Part shown: in pieces, positions 6,753 to 13,463 of the stretch | Layout: each line of letters begins with the position of its first letter | Numbering within the stretch: position 1 is the stretch's first letter | Source: an uncultured Bacteroidales bacterium | Lineage (GTDB): Bacteria > Bacteroidota > Bacteroidia > Bacteroidales > UBA932 | Length of the DNA: 26,041 nt | Assembly: GCA_934726455.1 (NCBI GenBank) | Contig: CAKVDS010000036.1 | Location: 1 to 26,041 of the forward strand | Direction of reading: 5' to 3' | The notes under the pieces: generated by a model | The model's input: only the letters and a program-made list of their open reading frames with translations | Told to the model about the DNA's origin: nothing | Database searches by the model: none | Program-made: the position numbers and the translations under genes

Positions 6753-9140
6753 TTAGAATCTGAGCACAACGTTCCCGAGAGCCGTGAACCCGGCGTTCGG
6801 GACGAAGCCCAACTGGTAATAGCGGTTGTCTTCAGGATGTCCATAACTTTCAGCTATGGCCGAATAAACCCAGCCGCTCGTGGCGAAATGGCTGTTGAAC
6901 ACATTGTTGAGCGTCAAGCCGAGGCGCAGTTCCTTGAGAGCCCCCGTGAAGCGGAAGGTGTATCCGAAGTTGATGTCGGAGCAGGTGTAAGCAGGCAGGG
7001 AACGGTCCGCGTTGGCGGTGTTGTCAAGATACTGGCGGCCTACGAAGCCCGTGTGCCATACGGCATTGAAATCTCCGAAATGGAAGTCGGCAAATCCGTT
7101 GAGGATGGCTGACGGGGAGAAAGCAAGGGTTGACTCGTTGTAGTGGATCACGCGGTATCCGTCCTCCTTGTCATCCCAGTCTTCGACATACTCGTCGAAG
7201 TCAAGGATCCTGTTGGCGCTCAGGGCGGCGTTGCCCTCAAGAGTGAGCCAGCGGGTCACGTCCCAGGCGAGGGTGAGTTCAGCACCGGCACGGTAAGACT
7301 TGGCGATATTTGTCGTGAGATTCTCACCGATGTCGCTGACCTGTCCGGTCTGGACAAACTGGTTGCGGTAGTCCATGTAATAGAGGTTGACCCCGGCGCG
7401 CACCTTGCCGGCATTGAGCTGATAGCCGGCCTCATAGTCAATCAGGCTCTCGGCCACAGGGGCCGGATAGTTGTAGTTGTCGGTGAAATTGTTGCGCTCC
7501 GGCTCGCGGTGGCTCAGGGCCACGGAAGCGTATGCACGGTGAGCACCATTGGTGTAGCTCACTCCCCCTTTCGGATTGAAGAAATTGTAATGCTTGTCAA
7601 TGTCAAGCATCTGATTGGAATAAGTTCCGGCCACCTTGTCATACACGAACTTGTCATTACGGCCGTCAGTGCTGTAATCGACCCTGCGGTACTGGATGTC
7701 ACCGAAGATGTCCCAGTGCTCACCGAGGTTGAGGGCAGCCTTGACGAAGGCGCTGTAGTCACCCTTGAAAGCGTCTGAACCGTAGTAGGTGTAACGTCCT
7801 GACTCATCGAGAATCGCGGCAGCAAGAGCGTCATTGCCCACATAGGTCAGGTGTCCGAAGTGGTTGGATCGGAAATTCTGTGCGGAGAGACCGCCGATCA
7901 CATCCCAAAGTTCATCGTGGTAGTTGACATTGTACACGGCCCCGTAGGTATGCTGGGTAAGGCCCTTCTGGCGTACGAAGTCGCTGTACTTGAGGTTGCT
8001 GCCGTCAGGGTTCTTGAAAGTGAGGCCGAACTTGGAGAGCTTGTTCTGGTAGCGGAACTCGTCATAGTAGCCATATCCGTAGGTGTAGTGGAGCGAGAGG
8101 TTCATGTTCCAATTCTCGTTCACATTCCACACGGCGGAGAGGATATTGTGGTTCTGCACGAAATTGTCGGTTGTCTTGTCCCAATATGAGCCGTCTTTGA
8201 GCTTGTAGCGGGCTGTCTGATAGTTGCCGTCCGCATCGCGCACGAAATTGCCCTTATCATCGGTCACGAGATATTCATAGAGAGAGTTGTAGCGTCCAAG
8301 GCCCACGCGGTACATGTCAGCGTAATTATGGATACCCGTGGCGGCCCCATAGGTGCCGTCCATCAGCGAGAGGTCGTTGCTTCCGGCGGTCACACCGTTC
8401 CACGCCTGGCCCGTGTGCTCGAAGTTGCCGAAGTTGCGGTACTTGATGCTGAAGTCGCGCCCCAGCCAGGTAAGTCCGGCATAGTAAGAGCCTGAACGTC
8501 CGGAAGTTCCGTGCACGTATCCGTCAGTTGATGTCTCGTGATAGGCACCGTCGATGATGAGGTGGTTCCAGAGAAGACCAGTGGAAGCCGTGATGCCGGT
8601 GTTGAAGGTATTGTATGAGCCGTAAGAGGCTGAGAGTTCAGCATAAGGCAGGAGAGATGCTGACATGCTCTTCATCGCCACAGTGCCGCCGAAAGCGCCG
8701 TCACCGTTGGTTGAAGTGCCCACGCCGCGCTGGATCTGCACACTCTCCATGAATGAGGCGTAGCTGTTCATGTTGGCCCAGAACACGCACTGGTCCTCAG
8801 GAGAGTTGAGAGGCACACCGTCAAGGGTGACATTGATGCGGGAGTCCCCCGCACCGCGGATGCGCATATAACTGGTGCCGGTGCCGACTCCGTTCTCGCT
8901 CCATGCGATGACGCCGGGCGTTCTCGCGATAAGGAACGGCAGTTCCTTGCCGCTGCGGCTGAAGGACTTCAGGGAAGTCCCGCCGATGTTTGCAACTGCG
9001 TAAGGCGCGTTTTCCTGCACCTTAACTCCCTTCACGACCGCCCCCTCAAGCTGTTCGACCAGGAGCGAGTCTTTTGCCGTCTGCGCTCCGGCCACGGAGG
9101 CCGAAAGCAGGAGCATCACAAAAAATACATTCTTTCTCAT
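6753..9140 (-). CDS. TonB-dependent outer-membrane receptor, probable thiamin uptake
   Basis: A 795-residue TonB-dependent receptor. It has a signal peptide (MRKNVFFVMLLLSASVAGAQ), a plug domain at about 45-160 (FLIARTPGVIAWSENGVGTG, MRIRGAGDSRINVTLDGVPL, VQIQRGVGTSTNGDGAFGG), and a long beta-barrel ending in the aromatic residue F (GNVVLRF), the usual outer-membrane insertion signal. There is no N-terminal carboxypeptidase-like domain and no SusD partner, so it is not a glycan system. The TPP riboswitch 28 nt upstream of the start codon and pnuT 12 nt downstream indicate thiamin or a thiamin precursor as substrate. Confidence 0.92.
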   Translation of the reverse strand: MRKNVFFVMLLLSASVAGAQTAKDSLLVEQLEGAVVKGVKVQENAPYAVANIGGTSLKSFSRSGKELPFLIARTPGVIAWSENGVGTGTSYMRIRGAGDSRINVTLDGVPLNSPEDQCVFWANMNSYASFMESVQIQRGVGTSTNGDGAFGGTVAMKSMSASLLPYAELSASYGSYNTFNTGITASTGLLWNHLIIDGAYHETSTDGYVHGTSGRSGSYYAGLTWLGRDFSIKYRNFGNFEHTGQAWNGVTAGSNDLSLMDGTYGAATGIHNYADMYRVGLGRYNSLYEYLVTDDKGNFVRDADGNYQTARYKLKDGSYWDKTTDNFVQNHNILSAVWNVNENWNMNLSLHYTYGYGYYDEFRYQNKLSKFGLTFKNPDGSNLKYSDFVRQKGLTQHTYGAVYNVNYHDELWDVIGGLSAQNFRSNHFGHLTYVGNDALAAAILDESGRYTYYGSDAFKGDYSAFVKAALNLGEHWDIFGDIQYRRVDYSTDGRNDKFVYDKVAGTYSNQMLDIDKHYNFFNPKGGVSYTNGAHRAYASVALSHREPERNNFTDNYNYPAPVAESLIDYEAGYQLNAGKVRAGVNLYYMDYRNQFVQTGQVSDIGENLTTNIAKSYRAGAELTLAWDVTRWLTLEGNAALSANRILDFDEYVEDWDDKEDGYRVIHYNESTLAFSPSAILNGFADFHFGDFNAVWHTGFVGRQYLDNTANADRSLPAYTCSDINFGYTFRFTGALKELRLGLTLNNVFNSHFATSGWVYSAIAESYGHPEDNRYYQLGFVPNAGFTALGNVVLRF

Positions 9141-9168
9141 TAAATGTAATTATAAGTAAAACAATGTA

Positions 9169-9255
9169 TAAGGGGAGGCATTTCCCTACGCCGGCATTAC
9201 CCGGATCAGGTTATGGGTATAATCTCAGCCCCGGAAACATCCGGAGCACCCCTTA
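9169..9255 (-). promoter_or_regulatory. TPP riboswitch (THI element)
   Basis: The minus strand carries the hallmark thi-box segments: GGGGTGC at the 5' end, GGGGCTGAGA, then ACCTGATCCGGGTAATGCC and GCGTAGGGA. The P1 helix is a perfect 7-bp pairing of 9249-9255 with 9169-9175. Only 28 nt separate it from the receptor start codon and no terminator hairpin follows, so control at translation initiation is more likely than transcription attenuation. Binding of thiamin pyrophosphate would reduce expression. Confidence 0.97.
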
Positions 9256-9287
9256 ATGAATTCTAACCAAACGAAGTTTTCCGGCGC

Positions 9288-9320
9288 CAAAGGTAGGAAT
9301 ATTTTCTTAAATTCGTAAAA
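9288..9320 (-). promoter_or_regulatory. Probable promoter of the TPP-riboswitch operon
   Basis: The minus strand has TACCTTTG (9295-9288), an exact TAnnTTTG, with a degenerate TTTTA 20 nt upstream at the -33 position. The predicted transcript start is about 25 nt before the riboswitch, as expected. Confidence 0.55.
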
Positions 9321-9334
9321 ATATTCAAGAAATC

Positions 9335-10003
9335 ATGGACGTACAGATAGAGAAGAGCTGGAAAGAAGCCCTCGCCGGGGAATTTGAAAAACCCTATTTC
9401 GCGGCTCTGGTGCAGGAACTTCACCGGGAGAAGCAGGCCGGGGAGGTTATCTATCCTCCGGGACGGGAGATATTCAAGGCGTTCGAGCTCTGCCCGCTGG
9501 ACAAGGTAAAGGTCGTCATACTCGGCCAGGACCCCTACCACGGCTACGGCCAGGCCATGGGCCTTTCGTTCTCCGTCCCGCAGGGAGTGCAGGCTCCCCC
9601 GTCGCTGAAAAACATCTTCAAGGAAATCGAGTCCGACCTCGGTATCAAGATGTCAGGCAGCCCCGACCTCCGGCCATGGGCTGAACAGGGAGTGCTGCTT
9701 CTCAACTCCGTGCTCACAGTCAGGGCGGGACAGCCGGCATCCCACAGCCGTATAGGATGGCAGACATTCACGGACGCGGTGATAAAACTCATCTCCGACC
9801 GCTGCGAAGGGGTCGTGTTCCTCCTTTGGGGCAACTACGCACGGAGCAAGGCGGCCCTCATCGACACCTCGCGGCACCATGTGCTCGAAGCGGCGCACCC
9901 CTCACCTCTGGCAAAGGGCGCTTTCTTCGGATGCAGGCATTTCTCCAAGACCAATGGAATCCTGGCCTCAGAATGGAAAACTCCTGTAGACTGGAGGCTC
10001 TAA
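9335..10003 (+). CDS. ung: Uracil-DNA glycosylase, family 1
   Basis: Removes uracil from DNA as the first step of base-excision repair. The 222-residue length is typical. The water-activating motif GQDPYH (D66) and the minor-groove loop HPSPL (H188) are both intact, with the conserved SHSRIGWQTFTD segment between them. The start is the first ATG after a short AT-rich leader shared with the divergent riboswitch operon; TAAATTCG at 9308 is an imperfect -7 box. Its TAA stop overlaps the TAG stop of the converging lnt gene within the bases CTAA. Confidence 0.97.
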   Translation: MDVQIEKSWKEALAGEFEKPYFAALVQELHREKQAGEVIYPPGREIFKAFELCPLDKVKVVILGQDPYHGYGQAMGLSFSVPQGVQAPPSLKNIFKEIESDLGIKMSGSPDLRPWAEQGVLLLNSVLTVRAGQPASHSRIGWQTFTDAVIKLISDRCEGVVFLLWGNYARSKAALIDTSRHHVLEAAHPSPLAKGAFFGCRHFSKTNGILASEWKTPVDWRL

Positions 10004-11631
10004 CGCCTCTTCTTCCTCCTGGAGACGAGGGACATAAGCAGCCTCGCCACAAGCAGGGCGGCAAGCAGCAGAAAAGCCAGCGTGCAAACCCGACCGGCGA
10101 TGTCACCGTTGCGGACAAAGAAAGTCTCGCTCGAGTTGAGATTGACTTTGGAAGTGATGGTGGCCTCTTCCCACCAAGGAGTGCGCTCAAGGATGTCGCC
10201 CCTCTGGTCGATGATGCAGGAGATGCCGGTGTTGGCGCTGCGTGCTATGTCACGGCGCATCTCAATCGCCCTCAGACATGAATAGCTGAGGTGCTGCTTA
10301 TACCCCGGAGTGTCTCCCCACCAACCGTCATTGGTGATGACGGTCATCATTCTGGCCCCCTTGCGCACATATTCAGTGCAATACTCTCCATATATGGACT
10401 CATAGCAGACTGCGCAGCCGAACGGAATCCCGTCGAAATGCAGGACCGAAGCCTCGCTCTGCCCCTCGCAGCGTCCCATCAGGCCTCCTACCCCGAAAAG
10501 ATCAGAGAGTTTTTCATCCAGAGGGACAAAGATCTTCGGATACGGGGTCAGTTCCGTGCCGACAACAAGGCGGCTCTTGAGATATACCTCGCTTCTGCCG
10601 GCAGAATCCAGGACGATGGCGCTGTTGTGCGATGTCACCCAGCCGTCCCCGTACTTGCGGGCCAGCACTGAAGGCTTTTCTCCGGCAGGATAAGTCGTAT
10701 AACTGCTGGCCCCGAAGAGCAGCTCCGCGCGCGGATGCCTGTCCAGCATGCCGCGGAACGTCCGCACAGTCGGAGACGATTCCAAGTGATTGAGCACCAC
10801 ATCGGAAGTGATGGTCTCCGGAGCCACGAGAAGCACACGCGAAGTGCTGTCGCGGTCTTCGGAGAGAGCCTTCTCGAAGATGGAGACCATGGCCTTGTTC
10901 TGGTCGGCCTGGCTCACCAGCTTATATTTGTGATACGGGTCGAAGTTGGTCTGGCCTATTATGACCTTGACCTCACCCTCGGACTTCTCCTGATAGTTGC
11001 GGTAGATGACAGAGGACAACACGAGAGGCCCGGCCACGGCAAGGCAGAGCCCAGCAGCCGAGCAGATCCTCGCCCAACGGGTCCATCCGCCCCACGCCCC
11101 GGTCCCCAGAGCCTTGACAAGTCCGAAAAAACCGAGATTGGTCACCCATATCCAAAGAGAACCGCCGAGCGTGCCGGTGTACTCATACCACTGGATGCTG
11201 TGCGTGCTGCGCGCAAAAGCGTTGCCGAGCACAAGCCAAGGCCATGAAATGTCCACGGAGAAATACTTCCTCTCCCATGCAATCCACATCACGGCAAGGA
11301 ATATATACGGCACCGCGCCGCCAAGATGCCGTTTGGCAAGACGGAACAGGGCCCAGACCACAGCCATCTGCATGGCATTGGCGACAATCGCGAAAATCCC
11401 GCCTCCCACGGTGGCATTGCACACCCAGAAAGTGGTAAGCGCGTTCCAGAGGATGAATGTCCAGAGATAATAGAAGAAAAACTTGCGCACACCTGCTTCA
11501 TCGGCCGCATAGTCCGCAAGCAGCAGAGGCACGAAACCTACAAGGGCGAGAGCCCCGGTGTGCGGCACGAGCCACGGCAGGCTGAGCAGCACCGCCGAGA
11601 TGGTGCACAGTATAAACAGCTTGAGTTTCAT
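10000..11631 (-). CDS. lnt: Apolipoprotein N-acyltransferase
   Basis: Adds the third acyl chain to the N-terminal cysteine of lipoproteins at the inner membrane. It has 543 residues from ATG 11631, chosen because it follows the rluD stop by 1 nt and begins a hydrophobic segment (MKLKLFILCTISAVLLSLPW). About six membrane helices occupy residues 1-215, followed by a nitrilase-type domain and a final helix before a basic tail (SRRKKRR). The catalytic triad is visible as E272 (APETIT), K352 (YLKSRLVVGTE) and C409 (FGCAVCYES). It matters for the lipoprotein encoded at 22977. It is the last gene of the PASTA-rluD-lnt string. Confidence 0.95.
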   Translation of the reverse strand: MKLKLFILCTISAVLLSLPWLVPHTGALALVGFVPLLLADYAADEAGVRKFFFYYLWTFILWNALTTFWVCNATVGGGIFAIVANAMQMAVVWALFRLAKRHLGGAVPYIFLAVMWIAWERKYFSVDISWPWLVLGNAFARSTHSIQWYEYTGTLGGSLWIWVTNLGFFGLVKALGTGAWGGWTRWARICSAAGLCLAVAGPLVLSSVIYRNYQEKSEGEVKVIIGQTNFDPYHKYKLVSQADQNKAMVSIFEKALSEDRDSTSRVLLVAPETITSDVVLNHLESSPTVRTFRGMLDRHPRAELLFGASSYTTYPAGEKPSVLARKYGDGWVTSHNSAIVLDSAGRSEVYLKSRLVVGTELTPYPKIFVPLDEKLSDLFGVGGLMGRCEGQSEASVLHFDGIPFGCAVCYESIYGEYCTEYVRKGARMMTVITNDGWWGDTPGYKQHLSYSCLRAIEMRRDIARSANTGISCIIDQRGDILERTPWWEEATITSKVNLNSSETFFVRNGDIAGRVCTLAFLLLAALLVARLLMSLVSRRKKRR

Positions 11632-11632
11632 C

Positions 11633-12652
11633 TTATTGGATTTCTTCCGGCATCTGAGTACAATACTTGCGCCACTTGGCGAGCAAAGCCTCCATGTCGG
11701 ACGGGAGAGGCGAATCGAACTGGAGCCACTCCCCCGTGCGCGGATGCACGAAGCCAAGAGTCTTGGCATGCAGGGCCTGACGAGGGCAGATCTCGAAGCA
11801 ATTGGCTATGAACTGCTTGTACTTGGAGTATATTGTGCCCTTGCGTATCTCGCTGCCGCCGTAGCGCTCGTCATTGAATATAGGATGCCCGATGCTGGAC
11901 ATGTGAACCCTTATCTGGTGGGTGCGGCCCGTCTCCAGCTTGCATTCGAGAAGTGTCACGAAGCCGAACCTCTCAAGCACCCGGTAGTGGGTCACGGCAT
12001 GTTTTCCCCTCTCCTCGTCATCGTAGACCCTGAAACGCAGGCGGTCGTTGGGGTCACGGCCTATATTGCCGTCCACCGTCCCCTCGTCCTCCTTGACATC
12101 TCCCCATACGATAGCCACATAACGCCTCTCTATGCTGTGGTCAAAAAACTGCTTGGCGAGCTTGAGCTGCGCCTCCTCGTTCTTGGCCACAGCCAGAAGC
12201 CCGCTGGTGTCCTTGTCTATGCGGTGCACCAGCACCCCCATCCTCTCGTCCTCCGCATCCGGCCCCTGACTTATGCCGAGGTGATGCGAGAGGGCGTTGA
12301 CAAGGGTTCCCTCGAAATGTCCGTGCCCCGGATGGACGACCATCCCGGCAGGCTTGTTGATGACGAGCACGTCATCGTCTTCATATACTATGTCAAGAGG
12401 TATATCCTGCGGCAGTATCTCCATCCCTCGCCTGCGGTAAGGCATCACGAAGCGGATGACATCCCCGGGACGGACGATGAAATTGGACTTCACCACCTCG
12501 TCGCCCACATGTACATATCCGGCCTTGAGAGCCTGCTGGACACGGCTGCGCGAAGTGTCCTCCATGTGTGAAGCCATGTAGCTGTCTATGCGCATGGGCG
12601 TCTGGCCCTTGTCCACCTCAAGTCTGAAATGCTCGAAAAGTTCCTCTTCCAT
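11633..12652 (-). CDS. rluD: RluD-type 23S rRNA pseudouridine synthase
   Basis: RluA/RluD-family enzyme of 339 residues. An N-terminal S4 RNA-binding domain (about 20-75: DTSRSRVQQALKAGYVHVG) is followed by the catalytic domain with HRIDKDTSG (catalytic Asp about 146) and later LETGRTHQIRVH. The family isomerises uridines in helix 69 or nearby 23S rRNA; the exact target is not readable from sequence. The ATG at 12652 overlaps the TGA of the upstream PASTA gene (TGATG). An in-frame GTG one codon earlier is possible but less likely. Confidence 0.92.
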   Translation of the reverse strand: MEEELFEHFRLEVDKGQTPMRIDSYMASHMEDTSRSRVQQALKAGYVHVGDEVVKSNFIVRPGDVIRFVMPYRRRGMEILPQDIPLDIVYEDDDVLVINKPAGMVVHPGHGHFEGTLVNALSHHLGISQGPDAEDERMGVLVHRIDKDTSGLLAVAKNEEAQLKLAKQFFDHSIERRYVAIVWGDVKEDEGTVDGNIGRDPNDRLRFRVYDDEERGKHAVTHYRVLERFGFVTLLECKLETGRTHQIRVHMSSIGHPIFNDERYGGSEIRKGTIYSKYKQFIANCFEICPRQALHAKTLGFVHPRTGEWLQFDSPLPSDMEALLAKWRKYCTQMPEEIQ

Positions 12653-13407
12653 CACTTCTTCTTGAGATAAAGAGAGACCTCCGTCCCCTTCCGCACAGAC
12701 TCGGAAGCGGGATTCTGGGAGTGCACCACGGCCGCCGCGGAATCGGCATAGTCACGCACCGCGGCCTCGTAACGCACACGCCCTATGTTGAGGGAGTTGT
12801 CCTGAAGAATATCCACAGCCTGAAGATAAGTCTTGCCTGTGACATCAGGAATCCAGGTCTGGTCGTCATCACTGAGTCCGAGAACAAGGTTTATGGCCGT
12901 CCCGCTGGAGACAGGGGTGCCCGGGGCTATATCGAAACCATAGCGCTGCTGTCGGAGAACATTATTGGTGGCTATGTCCCGGACATATATTATCTTCCCG
13001 AGAGTCAAGCCGTTGCGGAGAAGCTCCGCTTTCGCCTGACGCAGCGACACACCGACAAGGGACGGCATATAGACCTCCTTGGCCTGCATGGTATTGACCG
13101 TCAGCCGTATCTTGCGGCCTTTCTTGACATGCGATCCGGCCTTTGGTGTCTGCATATAGACAGCCCCCGGCTTCATCCGCTTCACATACACGGAGTCCGC
13201 CACGCTCACCTTCAGCCCGGCCACGGACGCCACGGCCTGCGCCTCCGACGGGGTCATGTCCGAAAAGTCAGGGACAGCAATCTCCTGTCCGTGCCTTGTC
13301 AGAAGCGAGAGCACCAGAGATACGACCCCCACAATCACAGCCACCATCGCGGCGGCCAGAAGCAGGTTCTTGACAATCCAGTTGCTGAAAAATTCCTTGA
13401 TATTCAT
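12652..13407 (-). CDS. Membrane-anchored PASTA-domain protein
   Basis: A 251-residue protein with a short cytoplasmic start, one membrane helix (about 14-36, LLLAAAMVAVIVGVVSLVLS), then three PASTA repeats at roughly 42-109, 112-182 and 186-251 (for example VPDFSDMTPSEAQAVASVAG, MPSLVGVSLRQAKAELLRNG, IPDVTGKTYLQAVDILQDNS). PASTA domains bind peptidoglycan in penicillin-binding proteins and Ser/Thr kinases. Here there is no kinase or transpeptidase domain, as is usual for the Bacteroidota version encoded next to rluD. The ddl gene often seen upstream is replaced here by an outer-membrane protein gene. Function beyond envelope association is unknown. Confidence 0.9.
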   Translation of the reverse strand: MNIKEFFSNWIVKNLLLAAAMVAVIVGVVSLVLSLLTRHGQEIAVPDFSDMTPSEAQAVASVAGLKVSVADSVYVKRMKPGAVYMQTPKAGSHVKKGRKIRLTVNTMQAKEVYMPSLVGVSLRQAKAELLRNGLTLGKIIYVRDIATNNVLRQQRYGFDIAPGTPVSSGTAINLVLGLSDDDQTWIPDVTGKTYLQAVDILQDNSLNIGRVRYEAAVRDYADSAAAVVHSQNPASESVRKGTEVSLYLKKK

Positions 13408-13422
13408 TTCACTATAGATAAA

Positions 13423-13449
13423 TGCCCCTCAAGTGGAACATGAGGGGCA
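13423..13449 (-). terminator. Hairpin after the Gly/Pro-tailed outer-membrane gene
   Basis: On the minus strand TGCCCCTCA and TGAGGGGCA form a perfect 9-bp stem with a 9-nt loop, followed by a weak T-tract (TTTATCTATAG). It probably ends the serS-ruvC-outer-membrane transcript, and lies within the leader of the next operon. Confidence 0.6.
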
Positions 13450-13455
13450 AAGATA
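13448..13455 (-). promoter_or_regulatory. Probable -7 box for the PASTA-rluD-lnt operon
   Basis: TATCTTTG on the minus strand matches TAnnTTTG and lies about 41 nt before the PASTA start codon. No TTTG is present at the -33 position. The transcript would start inside the neighbouring hairpin, so terminator and leader would overlap. Confidence 0.4.
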
Positions 13456-13463
13456 CGAAAAAA

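Noticed and set aside
6753..9140. SusC-type glycan receptor
   Set aside because: There is no SusD partner, the N-terminal carboxypeptidase-like domain is absent, and a TPP riboswitch precedes it.
11558..12571. Plus-strand open frame (337 codons) opposite rluD and lnt
   Set aside because: It is antisense to two well-supported genes with intact catalytic motifs and shows no domain of its own.
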